Positions 1-9,269 of a stretch of 52,763 bases of DNA are shown here, in pieces. Where the stretch lies: the NCBI GenBank assembly GCA_900317755.1, contig ONHZ01000020.1, positions 1 to 52,763 of the forward strand. Reading direction: 5' to 3'. A model generated the notes under the pieces. That model was not told where the DNA came from, did no database searches, and worked only from the letters and a program-made list of their open reading frames with translations. Positions within the stretch are counted from its first letter, which is position 1. The number at the start of each line of letters is the position of its first letter. Source of the DNA: an uncultured Lachnospiraceae bacterium. Lineage in GTDB: Bacteria; Bacillota; Clostridia; Lachnospirales; Lachnospiraceae. The translations under genes were made by a program, and so were the position numbers.

Positions 1-1
1 C

Positions 2-604
2 AGGATTATTGGATATTTTGCAGAGACGCTGAAACGGCATATTGTGAAATATCAGTTGAACCAGTATGGCACGAAGAATCTTAGTATTCCGCTTCCGCTA
101 TTTTATGTGATTTATTCTGGCGATAAGTTTGTTGACAAGGAATATATTTCTTTGAAAGAAGATTTCTTTGGTGGGGCGGACACATCAGTTGATGTGAAAG
201 TAAAAGTCATTACCAAAGGCAAAAAAGGTGACATCATTGACCAGTACTTTACATTTATCAATGTCCTGAAGGAGCAGATAAAGATTCATGGAAGAAATAG
301 GGAGGCGGTGAAAGCAGCAATAGAGATATGCAGGGATAAGGATGTATTAAGAGATTATCTTGAAAAAAGACAGGAAGAGGTGTTTTCGATTATGGATTTC
401 TTATTAGACAAAGATACGATTTACAAGTATGACATGCTAGACCATGAGAGGCAGGCAGCTGAAAAAAGTGAAGAACAGACAAAAGTAAATTTGGTAAAAT
501 CACTTATGGAAAGCATGAAGCTTTCTATGGATCAGGCCATGACAGCTCTGAAAATTGAAGGCGATGAGCGTGATGTTATTGCAAAACAGATAAAGCAGGG
601 ATGA
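2..604 (+). CDS. Rpn-family nuclease/putative transposase, C-terminal part
   Basis: The open frame runs in from the left edge, so the start and N-terminal nuclease core lie outside the window; the GTG at 44 is internal. The visible part has the segment IPLPLFYVIYSG followed by LKEDFFGG, which matches the 'IPxPxxYVxYNG ... L.DSF' block downstream of the PD-(D/E)XK core in Rpn (recombination-promoting nuclease) proteins of Clostridia. A helical tail rich in Lys, Glu and Met follows. Family knowledge: Rpn proteins are DNA endonucleases tied to RecA-independent recombination and often occur in several copies per genome; a second, diverged member lies at 11126-12145. No catalytic residue can be checked here. 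The family call is fairly sure, activity is unknown. Confidence 0.7.
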   Translation, partial: RIIGYFAETLKRHIVKYQLNQYGTKNLSIPLPLFYVIYSGDKFVDKEYISLKEDFFGGADTSVDVKVKVITKGKKGDIIDQYFTFINVLKEQIKIHGRNREAVKAAIEICRDKDVLRDYLEKRQEEVFSIMDFLLDKDTIYKYDMLDHERQAAEKSEEQTKVNLVKSLMESMKLSMDQAMTALKIEGDERDVIAKQIKQG

Positions 605-702
605 GGAACAACTTATATTTTGTATTAATCGGAAGATATTGTTTATAAAATATGCCTTACTAAAATATGGTTTTATCAAATAAAAATAAATGAGGTGATA
701 TT

Positions 703-1158
703 ATGCTAGAAGTTGGAACTGTAGCACCGGATTTTACATTACAGGATCAGAATGGTGAAGAACATTCGCTCTCTGATTATCGTGGGAAGAAAGTCATTTT
801 ATATTTTTATCCAAAGGACAATACTGCCGGATGCACAAAGCAGGCATGTGGCTTTGCGGAATTATACCCGAAGTTTACCGAGAAGGGGGCAGTCATTTTA
901 GGCGTCAGCAAGGACAGCGTGAAGTCACATAAGAATTTCGAGACAAAGTACAATCTTCCATTCACGATTCTTTCCGATCCGGAGCACGAGGTCATTGAGA
1001 AATACGATGTATGGAAGGAAAAGAAGAATTACGGCAAGGTCTCGATGGGCGTTGTCAGGACGACTTATCTCATTGACGAAAAGGGCATTATCGTAAAGGC
1101 GCTTGGCAAAGTCAAGGCTGCTGAAAATCCTCAGGATATGATGGACTTGATTTCATAA
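703..1158 (+). CDS. bcp: Thioredoxin-dependent peroxiredoxin, Bcp type
   Basis: This 151-aa protein reduces hydrogen peroxide and organic hydroperoxides in the cytoplasm using thioredoxin. The whole protein is one AhpC/TSA-type thioredoxin fold. The peroxidatic cysteine is C44 in the block NTAGCTKQAC and the probable resolving cysteine is C49, the CX4C spacing of E. coli Bcp-type (PrxQ) enzymes. The opening VGTVAPDFTL and the later YDVWKEKK and RTTYLID blocks are also typical. Length is normal for the family. ATG 703 is preceded by GAGGTGAT at good spacing. It stands alone between two accessory genes, with about 100 bases on each side, so it is probably transcribed by itself. In an anaerobe it would serve in oxygen stress defence. 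Confidence 0.95.
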   Translation: MLEVGTVAPDFTLQDQNGEEHSLSDYRGKKVILYFYPKDNTAGCTKQACGFAELYPKFTEKGAVILGVSKDSVKSHKNFETKYNLPFTILSDPEHEVIEKYDVWKEKKNYGKVSMGVVRTTYLIDEKGIIVKALGKVKAAENPQDMMDLIS

Positions 1159-1272
1159 TTTTGTTTATGCTATCTAGCGGAGTGAAGCCGCATGAAGAAA
1201 TTTGGCATACTTACCATAATCATATTATGATACCGATGGAAAAAGTATTGAAATGTATATAGAGGAATTGCT

Positions 1273-2628
1273 ATGGGTAAACTTCCGATAGGTGTACAGT
1301 CATTTGAAAAAATAATAAATGATGGTTTTGTTTATGCTGATAAGACCGAATATATACAAAAATTACTTAATGGAGGCAAGGTGTATTTTCTCAGTCGTCC
1401 AAGACGATTTGGAAAGAGCCTGTTTTTATCTACGCTTAAGGCATATTTTGAAGGCAGGAAGGAACTGTTTTCTGGTTTGAAAATTTATGATTTTGAAGAG
1501 AAAAGTCCTTCGTCTTGGGAAAAATATCCTATTATTTATATTAGTTTTGCAAAAGGAGACTTTAAAAAAGAGACTGGCCTTTCAGATGCTATTTCATATA
1601 GCCTTGAGGAAAAGAAGTTCGTATTTATTACAGGGGTCACGAAGTTTAGCAAGGTTTCTCTTTTTTCAGACTTGAACCAGCTAGAAGACATTTCTCTAAG
1701 TGAGGAATACGCTGGCATTTGTGGCATTACTGAAGAAGAATTGGAAAACACTTTTGCTTCAGAAATAGAGGCTCTTGCGAAGAAGAATGACATTTCAGTT
1801 GAGGAATGTATCGAAGAACTGAAGAAAAATTACGATGGATATCATTTTAGTGCAGGAGGAATTGGCGTTTATAATCCTTTTAGTCTTTTGAACTGTTTTT
1901 CAAATAAAGATTTTGAAAGATACTTGTTCGCAACAGGAACACCTACATTTCTAATCAATGCTATTATGAAATCCGGTCGTCCGATAGAGGATATGAGTGA
2001 GGGAATCAGTGCAACAAAAGATAGAATGGAAAATTTCCGTGCAGACCAGTCTGATTTCGTGCCACTTTTTTATCAGTCTGGATATATTTCGATTGTTGGC
2101 TATGATAAAAAATTCAGAACTTATAAGCTGGCGTTCCCGAATAACGAGGTGGAATATGGATTTCTTGAGGTGATTATTCCACTTGCAAGTCCAAAGTATG
2201 AAGCTCCCGATGATGCATTTAGCTCTGAAAAAATGACAGGATATTTGGAAAACTGTGATGTAGATTCTTTTATGACGATGATCAAAGCTCTACTTGTCAG
2301 CCTTCCATACTATGAGGGAGAAGCTCCATCGAATGAGCAGCAATGGAGAAACGTCGTTTATGCAATTTTTAAGATTTTAGGTCAGTATGTGCATGCAGAG
2401 GTTCATTCTGCAAGAGGCAGAAGCGACTGCATTGTAGAAACAGGATCATTTGTCTACATATTTGAATTCAAACAGGACAAGACTTCTGGGGAAGCTTTAT
2501 CACAGATAGACGAGAAGGGGTATGGCATCCCTTTTATTTCAAGCGGAAAAAAGATAGTGAAAATAGGTGCAAATTTCTCGACTGAATTAAGAACTCTTGA
2601 TGATTGGAAAGTGGAAAAGAGTTGCTGA
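1273..2628 (+). CDS. AAA-ATPase-like/PD-(D/E)XK nuclease protein with internal deletion
   Basis: The N-terminal part (residues 1-110) matches the AAA-ATPase-like family common in anaerobes: IGVQSFEKII, YADKTEYI and the P-loop RPRRFGKS at 42-49. The text then jumps from GLSDAISYSLEE straight to KKFVFITGVTKFSKVS. Full-length relatives have roughly 80-100 residues there, including the Walker B block (LVDEYDKP). The rest is intact: the ICGITEEEL region, a TGTPTFLI segment, and a C-terminal PD-(D/E)XK domain with GRSDCIVET and FEFKQD. The frame stays open across the junction near 1600-1615. At 451 aa it is shorter than the usual 520-560. ATG 1273 has AGAGGA upstream. The family's function is unknown; mobile-element or defence roles are only inferred. 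ATP hydrolysis is probably lost. Confidence 0.8.
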   Translation: MGKLPIGVQSFEKIINDGFVYADKTEYIQKLLNGGKVYFLSRPRRFGKSLFLSTLKAYFEGRKELFSGLKIYDFEEKSPSSWEKYPIIYISFAKGDFKKETGLSDAISYSLEEKKFVFITGVTKFSKVSLFSDLNQLEDISLSEEYAGICGITEEELENTFASEIEALAKKNDISVEECIEELKKNYDGYHFSAGGIGVYNPFSLLNCFSNKDFERYLFATGTPTFLINAIMKSGRPIEDMSEGISATKDRMENFRADQSDFVPLFYQSGYISIVGYDKKFRTYKLAFPNNEVEYGFLEVIIPLASPKYEAPDDAFSSEKMTGYLENCDVDSFMTMIKALLVSLPYYEGEAPSNEQQWRNVVYAIFKILGQYVHAEVHSARGRSDCIVETGSFVYIFEFKQDKTSGEALSQIDEKGYGIPFISSGKKIVKIGANFSTELRTLDDWKVEKSC

Positions 2629-2674
2629 GGCAATGATAATAGTTTTGAACAGCATTCGCCATTAAGGAATACTA

Positions 2675-3568
2675 ATGACAAAAATATATTACCACCTTCC
2701 TGGTTTATTCGAATTTTATGAGTTCTACAAAATATTTCTGCCGCTTTATTTCAAGCATAGGGAATCTTTCTATGACTGGTGCGAAATCGGCTCGATTTAT
2801 GGTGCGCCGGGAGAGTGCATCTGGGGAGGCGGAAGGACTGGATACGGAGATGCAGAGCCATCAGATGTGAAGAGACTTTGTGATGAATATCATATTTCTG
2901 CAAGACTTACCTTCAGTAATTCCTTACTTAAACAGGAACATTTAAATGATGCTTACTGCAACGGGCTTTGCAGAATCTTTGAAGATGAAAATGGCAAAAA
3001 TGGAATCATCATTTACTCGGATATACTGCTACAGTACATAAAGGAGAACTATCCAGGATATTATTTTGTATCTTCTACGACAAAGGTCATCACGGATTTT
3101 GATGAGTTTGTAGATGAACTTGATCGTCCAGAATTCAAATATGTAGTTCCGGATTTCAGGCTGAATAAAAGATTTGACAGACTTTCAAGGCTAACCGACA
3201 AGGAGAAGGAAAAAACAGAATTTTTGGTAAACGAGTGCTGTGCATTTAATTGCACGGATAGGAAAGCATGTTATGAGGATGTGAGCAGGAAGGCACTAGG
3301 GCTTCCGGGGAAAGATCATGTATGCCATTCTGATGATGCTTCGGAAGGATATGTATTTTCCAAAGCAATGGAGAATCCTGGTTTTATTTCTGTGGATGAT
3401 ATTCTTCATAAATATGCGCCTATGGGATTTTCGAATTTCAAAATAGAGGGGCGGAGCCTCGGGAGTGCACTGCTTCTTGAATTTATTCTATACTATATGA
3501 CAAAGCCAGAGTGCCAGTTGAAGGTTCGGGAGAAAATATATCTTACGAATGAGTTGGATTTGTTCTGA
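2675..3568 (+). CDS. U32-peptidase-like protein of unknown function
   Basis: This 297-aa soluble protein begins 46 bases after the AAA-like gene with an AAGGAA site. Alternating beta strands and helices (IYSDILLQYI, KYVVPDFRLN) and a late Cys cluster (C188, C189, C193, C199, then C217) recall the TIM-barrel U32 peptidase family. In that family a Cys cluster binds iron-sulfur in the tRNA and ubiquinone hydroxylation members. Two strongly conserved-looking blocks stand out: DWCEIGSIYGAP with CIWGGGRTGYGDA near the N-terminus, and GFSNFKIEGR with LEFILYYM near the C-terminus. The last pair resembles the FKIEGR motif of U32 proteins. The substrate is unknown. It may be a stand-alone gene rather than part of the kinase cassette, because 178 bases separate it from the next gene. 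Confidence 0.5.
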   Translation: MTKIYYHLPGLFEFYEFYKIFLPLYFKHRESFYDWCEIGSIYGAPGECIWGGGRTGYGDAEPSDVKRLCDEYHISARLTFSNSLLKQEHLNDAYCNGLCRIFEDENGKNGIIIYSDILLQYIKENYPGYYFVSSTTKVITDFDEFVDELDRPEFKYVVPDFRLNKRFDRLSRLTDKEKEKTEFLVNECCAFNCTDRKACYEDVSRKALGLPGKDHVCHSDDASEGYVFSKAMENPGFISVDDILHKYAPMGFSNFKIEGRSLGSALLLEFILYYMTKPECQLKVREKIYLTNELDLF

Positions 3569-3746
3569 ATAGGATAAGTTGGTTTTTATTAATTATTTGG
3601 GTTAAGCTGGCTGGATAAATGAATATGCCTGTAAATATTGCTTGCGTAAATTATCAAAGATTGCTATGGATATCATTTTGTTTTGTGCGGATTAAGAGAT
3701 AGAGGCCATTTGCTTTTGTGATGATCAACGGAGATAGAGGAGAGAG

Positions 3747-5009
3747 ATGAATTCATATTCAGAAATGTTTGAAGACATCGTAAATTACGATGATGAGGAT
3801 TTTGTGGAAAATCCGGAGAAACTGAAAAATATTGTGGTTTCTTTCAGAGATGCAGCAGGTGCCATGGACAGTTTCCTTCTCATGCATGGGTATGAGGGAA
3901 ATGTCGATGATGCTGATGCGAAAAGAAAGTTTATTGAAAAGGTTTTTTTAGACCGTGGTATGAAGCCGTCCCGTGAGATAAAAGAATTCTATCGGAAAAA
4001 TGAGCGGCTTTCAGCAGATAAGGGAATCGAGCTTTGTTTTGCTTTCGGACTTTCTCTTTCTGAGACTCAGGAATTTTTCCGAAAAATCCTTCTTATCCGT
4101 GGGCTTGATCTTCATACAATCAATGGCATTTCTTATTATTTCTGCCTCAAAAATAATTTTACATTTGATGAGGCCAGTCGCATTATTTCTGAGATAAAGA
4201 GTGTGTCTGCTGATGATAAGGACATCACTGAAATCTTCTATACATCAAGGATAAAGGATGATGTAGACGGCTTCAAAAGTTCTGATGAATTAATCGCATA
4301 TCTTAATGAAAACATTTCTCAGTTTAAGAAAAATAACAGGACTGCTAGGAAAAATATTCTCTTTCTCTGGAAGGACTTGATTTCTGAAAAGAATGGTAAA
4401 AATCTATTAGAGCGCGAGCGGGAGATTCTGTCAAAATATGCTTATGAAAATTCAGAGGACTGGGGAAGTATCAATCTTGAATATCGTGCGGATGCGATTT
4501 CCTATCAGACATATCTGCAGTTTTTCGGCTACGATTTGAGCAAAGGAAGGAAAATCCAGAAGGCATTCAATAAGGAACGAACCATAAATGACATCTTAAA
4601 AGACAATGAATTTTTTAGGATTGAAGCTGAAAAAGAATTTCCTACGAGGTCGAGCCTGATCAATATTTTCGAAGACAAAAATGTCAAAAATGAGACCTAT
4701 AGAAAGTGGTTGATTCTACTTTCGTTCTACCGATTCTGGGTAAAGGAGGTCGTAAATACGACCGGCGATGAAGGATATTTTGAGGCTGAAAAAGATGACA
4801 ACCTCCGCTCGATAGAGGATATGAATCGATACCTGATTGAGTCAGGCTATCCAGAGCTTTACGCAGGAAATCCGTACGACTGGTTTTTCATGTATTCAAA
4901 TATGAGTGCAGATCCACTAAGCACATTCAGGCAGATTTTCGGGATTATCTATGAAAATAAAGAGGCAGAAATCGACAGACTTTGCGGCGAAAATACCGGG
5001 GAATTATGA
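3747..5009 (+). CDS. 420-aa helical protein, putative regulator paired with the kinase
   Basis: I do not recognise a named family with certainty. The protein is soluble and almost wholly alpha-helical. Residues 65-113 (KPSREIKEFYRKNERLS, then LCFAFGLSLSETQEFF) look like a helix-turn-helix-type module in which a basic recognition segment precedes 'LCFALGL'-type helices. The same layout occurs in unnamed Clostridial proteins that I recall sitting beside protein kinases. The C-terminus ends with the block ESGYPELYAGNPYDWFFMYS, also typical of that group. ATG 3747 has a purine-rich GAGATAGAGGAGAG site. The STAND-kinase gene begins 158 bases downstream on the same strand with no clear terminator between. 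Inference: a regulatory or substrate partner of the kinase. Confidence is moderate for the gene and low for the role. Confidence 0.5.
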   Translation: MNSYSEMFEDIVNYDDEDFVENPEKLKNIVVSFRDAAGAMDSFLLMHGYEGNVDDADAKRKFIEKVFLDRGMKPSREIKEFYRKNERLSADKGIELCFAFGLSLSETQEFFRKILLIRGLDLHTINGISYYFCLKNNFTFDEASRIISEIKSVSADDKDITEIFYTSRIKDDVDGFKSSDELIAYLNENISQFKKNNRTARKNILFLWKDLISEKNGKNLLEREREILSKYAYENSEDWGSINLEYRADAISYQTYLQFFGYDLSKGRKIQKAFNKERTINDILKDNEFFRIEAEKEFPTRSSLINIFEDKNVKNETYRKWLILLSFYRFWVKEVVNTTGDEGYFEAEKDDNLRSIEDMNRYLIESGYPELYAGNPYDWFFMYSNMSADPLSTFRQIFGIIYENKEAEIDRLCGENTGEL

Positions 5010-5167
5010 TACCGTTGTATCATCTAAAGCAGGTATAAAAATTGTGCGCTATAGCATTTTTTGATGCAAAGATTCAAAGTTTGGTTTAATGATATTCGGC
5101 TTGATATCTTTTTAAGAATGCTTAACGTTTGTGCTGTAATAGTATCAAAGTTTGCTGGAAATTTGCT

Positions 5168-8100
5168 ATGGATAAAAGAACCGCCCTTCGAAAAGAAACT
5201 GAATTAAATTTTGAAAATCAAAATGGCGCTGTATCATTTATGATTGATTCAGAAATCGGGAGAGGTGCGTCTTCGATTGCCTACGAAGCATATTATCTTA
5301 ACAATTCAAATCAGAAAAAACGCGTCATTATAAAGGAGTGCTATCCATATTATCTTGATATTATTAGAAATCTAGATGGCAGTCTTTCGGTAGCTTCTGA
5401 TAAGCAAAATGTAGGCGACAGTCAATTGATATCTTCTACGGAATATTCGAGCAATGCTGACTGCGACCATTCAGTATCTTCTGATGAAGCATCAGGCTTT
5501 GAAAATGAAAAGGAATTATTCAGAAGATCCTTCGAAGTCGAGAACAGTCTCTACGAAGATATTGAGACGAATTCACTCATTAATTTCCTGAATATTTATG
5601 AGAAAAATAATACAGTCTATACTGTTTCAGAAAAGATTTTTGGAAAATCTCTTACGAAGTGTCTCGATGAGAGTCTTAAAAATAAAGTGACATATGTCAT
5701 AAGCACGGCAAAGACCATTAAGAAAATTCATGATGCAGGCTTTCTATATCTTGACATAAAGCCGGACAATATCATGTCATTTGACGAGACGCCGGAAATC
5801 GTAAAGCTTTTTGATTTTGATTCGCTCGTTCCAATGAATGAAATAGAAAACGCTCTCGAATACAGGCTGTCTTTTACAAGGGGCTTTTCTGCTCCTGAAC
5901 TCGTACGAGGCGACAGGCGGAAAATCAGCAAGGCGACAGATGTTTATGGCATCGGCGCGCTTTTGTTTTTTTGTATTTTTGGCGAAACGCCTGATGCCAG
6001 TGCAAGCGAAAAAGATGCGGTTTTTGATTTTGATCTGCTTAAGAATCAGGAGGGAATTTACAATCAAAAACTGTATAGTCTCATCACTGAATTTTTTCAC
6101 AGGACCCTTTCAAATTATATTCCGGACAGGTTTCAGGATGTCTCAGATGCAATAACTCTGCTTCAAAAAACAGTGAGTGTTTTTGACAAAGAGAAGCTGT
6201 TTTTGGATTCATTTGGGCTTTATGGACAGGAGGTCCTGATTGGAAGGGAGAAGGAAATCCACGAACTTTCTAATTTTCTTGAATGTCAGAATGCCACAAG
6301 TTTTGCATATGCAAATTATGTAAGCGCAAACGATGCATTCCAGTCGAATATATATCGCTCCGAGAAAAATGAAATATTTCAGAAAGAGCCACAATATCAA
6401 GAAACAAAATATTTCGATGGGAATGTCATATTTCTCACAGGTCCAAGGTACATTGGCCGTAGCGCAATAGTGCGTTTCTTCCTCAGCGAAAATCGTGAAG
6501 CTTTCGATAATATTATCTATGTGAATTACACCGGCTCGCTTCTTTCAATGATAAATGACGACAATATTTTCATGGTAAACGGACTTGAGAGAACAGTGAA
6601 TGATTCTGATGTAGCTTATTTTGCTGAGAAGACCCGTGCACTTTCAAAAATTCTGAAGAGTGAAAACGATGTCCTCGTGCTATGTAATTATGACCGCTTT
6701 GATGAGAATCTGGACAGAATAATAAATCTTGGATGGAAGGTCATTATTACAACTGAAGAAAAGGCACTTTCAGAAGGCTTCAAAAGAATTGATGTTGGTC
6801 CATTAAATATTGAAGAGGCAGAGGCACTTTTTCATTATCATCTTTCAAGAGATATTTCATTTGCTGAAAAACAGGCGTTGCAGGATCTTTTGCCCGAAAT
6901 CAATTATCATCCGTTTGCTGTAGAGCTTATTGCAAAGAGCGTAAAGGCAAAGGATATTTCTCTTACAGAAGCTCTGCGGCAGATGAATATTGAAGGCTTT
7001 TCAAATATTGCCAGAGAAAAAATTTCTGTGTCTGAAAATGGAAAGTATGCACATGAATCTGTGAAAAATATTTTGTATCACCTGGTAGATTCTGCTGATC
7101 TTGATGAAGAAACGCATCTGGTGTTGAAATTCGCATCACTTTTTGAAAATGGTGGGATTGTTATCAAAGACACCATGGAACTTTTTTCTCTGGAAACCCG
7201 TGATGCATTTAATTTCCTGCTTGAAAGAAAGTGGGCATATCTTTCAAACGGGAGATTTATCCTTGAATCTTTCTATCTTGAAATGGCACGCAGCATGCAT
7301 TGGACAGATGAGGAGATCATACAATTAAATGCCATCATCGATGAAATCAGTTCATATATTGATGGCAATGGAGAGCTCTATCAGAATCCTGACCACCAGA
7401 ATCAGGAACAGTATATGGATCACCTGGAGTTTGCAAGACAACTCATCAAGTCATTTTCCATTGATGAGATATTTTGCAAAAGTGAGAAATTCTTGCGTTT
7501 ACTAGATACGACAATCATCAATCTGCCAACGGAGTATGACAATTTTATTATTGAAAAAGGGACTTGGAGAATCACGCAAACTGTATTAACTAATCCGTCA
7601 CGAGACCATGAAATTTTTGATAAAATCGTTGATGCATATCTGCTAAAGGGTGAGCTAGACAAAGCTTTTGAGACAACTGAACTGATGAGAAAATATTATG
7701 AAGGATTGGATGAAAAGCTTGATACGAATGCCTCAAAGCAAAATAGAAATGATGGTATGAAAATTATTCCAGCTAAGCTTCAGAAAGTACCATTAAATGA
7801 ACAGAGTGTGGACTGGCTGATGGGATATTACTATGAGTCGCTCTCATCCATCTATGATTTTTTGGTTGATGGAAACTATTCTGAAGATTCCCAGAACTTG
7901 AAATTATTATTTTCATCTATTGAAAATGCCATTAAGTATTTTAGCAAATCAAATGAGAAGCATGCCCGAATTTCTGATGCACGCCTTACGCTTGGCAAAG
8001 TAAATGTAATGATCCGCTCTGGAAAATATGATGATAGAAAATTGATGCTTGGCACTATGCTTCATAGCACAGAGCAGGTAATAAAGAAGGATGCACCGCA

Positions 8101-8503
8101 TTATTCTCTCGAAACACTTGGACTTCATATGGTTTCAGGCTGGTACTATACATACATAGTTCCAAATTTTGAAAAGCTGAATGAAAACATAAATGCGGCA
8201 GGTGAAATTGCCGATCAGATTTTTGCTGGCCGCCTAATCTATCTTGAGCAGTATGCAATCCCGGCAGCAAATATGTACCTCGAATCCGGCAATCCTGATG
8301 AAGCAAAGAATATCCTGAATCAGTCGATGGATTACTGCAAAAGTCTCGTCCAGTCTGATTCGGTAATTCGGGCGGAATACAATATCTTACATTACTTTCT
8401 TGATTGCGAAACAAATGATGCCGAATTTGAGAAAATTCAGAATGAGATTCAGAGTTTTGAGGAAGAAAATAGGGATGCACTGAATGTACAAATAAATGAT
8501 TGA
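5168..8503 (+). CDS. Ser/Thr protein kinase fused to STAND NTPase and helical repeats
   Basis: Three parts are visible in 1111 residues. Residues about 25-340 are a Hanks-type kinase: glycine loop IGRGASSIAYEA, the VAIK-type lysine K56, YLDIKPDN at 195-201, DFD at 216-218 and APE at 242-244. The usual HRD reads YLD and DFG reads DFD. Residues about 355-640 look like a STAND/NB-ARC NTPase: P-loop GPRYIGRS (425-432) with Arg for the normal Lys, Walker B-like DVLVLCNYDRFDE, sensor GWKVIITTEE, and INYHPFAVELI in the GLPLAL position. The remainder is helical and TPR-like. No membrane segment is seen. A TTG at 5129 could add 13 residues, but ATG 5168 is preferred. STAND proteins are ligand-triggered oligomerising switches; here the N-terminal effector would be the kinase. 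The trigger and target are unknown. Confidence 0.75.
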   Translation: MDKRTALRKETELNFENQNGAVSFMIDSEIGRGASSIAYEAYYLNNSNQKKRVIIKECYPYYLDIIRNLDGSLSVASDKQNVGDSQLISSTEYSSNADCDHSVSSDEASGFENEKELFRRSFEVENSLYEDIETNSLINFLNIYEKNNTVYTVSEKIFGKSLTKCLDESLKNKVTYVISTAKTIKKIHDAGFLYLDIKPDNIMSFDETPEIVKLFDFDSLVPMNEIENALEYRLSFTRGFSAPELVRGDRRKISKATDVYGIGALLFFCIFGETPDASASEKDAVFDFDLLKNQEGIYNQKLYSLITEFFHRTLSNYIPDRFQDVSDAITLLQKTVSVFDKEKLFLDSFGLYGQEVLIGREKEIHELSNFLECQNATSFAYANYVSANDAFQSNIYRSEKNEIFQKEPQYQETKYFDGNVIFLTGPRYIGRSAIVRFFLSENREAFDNIIYVNYTGSLLSMINDDNIFMVNGLERTVNDSDVAYFAEKTRALSKILKSENDVLVLCNYDRFDENLDRIINLGWKVIITTEEKALSEGFKRIDVGPLNIEEAEALFHYHLSRDISFAEKQALQDLLPEINYHPFAVELIAKSVKAKDISLTEALRQMNIEGFSNIAREKISVSENGKYAHESVKNILYHLVDSADLDEETHLVLKFASLFENGGIVIKDTMELFSLETRDAFNFLLERKWAYLSNGRFILESFYLEMARSMHWTDEEIIQLNAIIDEISSYIDGNGELYQNPDHQNQEQYMDHLEFARQLIKSFSIDEIFCKSEKFLRLLDTTIINLPTEYDNFIIEKGTWRITQTVLTNPSRDHEIFDKIVDAYLLKGELDKAFETTELMRKYYEGLDEKLDTNASKQNRNDGMKIIPAKLQKVPLNEQSVDWLMGYYYESLSSIYDFLVDGNYSEDSQNLKLLFSSIENAIKYFSKSNEKHARISDARLTLGKVNVMIRSGKYDDRKLMLGTMLHSTEQVIKKDAPHYSLETLGLHMVSGWYYTYIVPNFEKLNENINAAGEIADQIFAGRLIYLEQYAIPAANMYLESGNPDEAKNILNQSMDYCKSLVQSDSVIRAEYNILHYFLDCETNDAEFEKIQNEIQSFEEENRDALNVQIND

Positions 8504-8550
8504 TTACAGAATTCTGGTGAATTAAAATAAAACAAAATATTAAAAAGAAT

Positions 8551-9255
8551 ATGGATGATCTTCCGGAAAAAATGAAAGATTTCGATATTCAAAAAGCAGC
8601 GAATGATACTGTAAAGAAAACTCAAAAGTCAATTAATGACTTGAAGGAAAAAAATGAGAATACTAAGAAGGCAGTTAAAAAGGCATTAGATACCGAAACG
8701 GTGAATAATGACATTTCTAAGAAAAACTTTTTGAAAATTATTTATTATCTAATTGCTGTTGATGGGAAAATAACCGATGAGGAATTAGCTGATTTTGATG
8801 AAATAGGAATGGCTACGGATAAGAATTATGAATCGTATAAACAAGAAATCATCAGTGAATGTGAAAAGAATATTGATAAAGCTTTTGATAATGATGATTA
8901 CTATGACAACATTAGGGATACTGTTAGCAAGATCATCATAAGCAATAAAGGGGCTGAAAATGGGGTGAGCCCTAAAACCGTACTCTGGAATTTAATAGTC
9001 GTTGCTTATAGTGAAAATGATTATTCTGAAGTAGAGAAAAAACTTATTCGTTCGGTGAGCAGGGATTTTGATATTGAGAATTCCATCGTGCTTGAATTAG
9101 AGCATTCCATGGAAACAGAAAGAGCGCTTGAAAAAGAAGAAAAGGATCTGAGTAATGATAGCAGGCCATATTCGATTGTAAACAAGGAAATAGAAGAAAT
9201 AAAAAAGAGAGAGAAAGCAATTTTTGAAAACGTAAATAATATCATTACTGATTGA
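8551..9255 (+). CDS. TerB-like domain protein
   Basis: A 234-aa soluble acidic protein. After a charged, coiled-coil-like N-terminus (1-55), residues about 58-190 form a TerB-like four-helix module. The first half has IIYYLIAVDGKITDEELADF and the second half has LIVVAYSENDYSEVEKKLI, the twofold acidic helix-loop pattern of TerB/DjlA-type domains that is thought to bind metal. The tail returns to Lys/Glu-rich coiled coil. It starts 47 bases after the kinase gene with only a weak ribosome site, and its end overlaps the region just before the next gene's start. Tellurite-resistance-type TerB domains are known to occur beside kinases and membrane-associated proteins in predicted stress-sensing modules, which fits the neighbours. 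The exact role is unknown. Confidence 0.65.
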   Translation: MDDLPEKMKDFDIQKAANDTVKKTQKSINDLKEKNENTKKAVKKALDTETVNNDISKKNFLKIIYYLIAVDGKITDEELADFDEIGMATDKNYESYKQEIISECEKNIDKAFDNDDYYDNIRDTVSKIIISNKGAENGVSPKTVLWNLIVVAYSENDYSEVEKKLIRSVSRDFDIENSIVLELEHSMETERALEKEEKDLSNDSRPYSIVNKEIEEIKKREKAIFENVNNIITD

Positions 9256-9269
9256 GGAGAGAGATAATT

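Noticed and set aside
1191-1230. Short frame MKKFGILTIIIL before the AAA-like gene
   Set aside because: Twelve codons, no ribosome site, overlaps nothing conserved.
5074-5154. Direct repeat TCAAAGTTTG (5074-5083 and 5145-5154) before the kinase gene
   Set aside because: Only ten A/T-rich bases and not placed around a promoter; likely chance.
5129-5167. TTG start adding 13 residues to the kinase-STAND protein
   Set aside because: The added residues are not kinase-like and no ribosome site precedes the TTG; ATG 5168 preferred, though its own site is also weak.
8055-8480. 141-aa minus-strand frame
   Set aside because: Lies wholly inside the kinase-STAND tail and has no conserved features.
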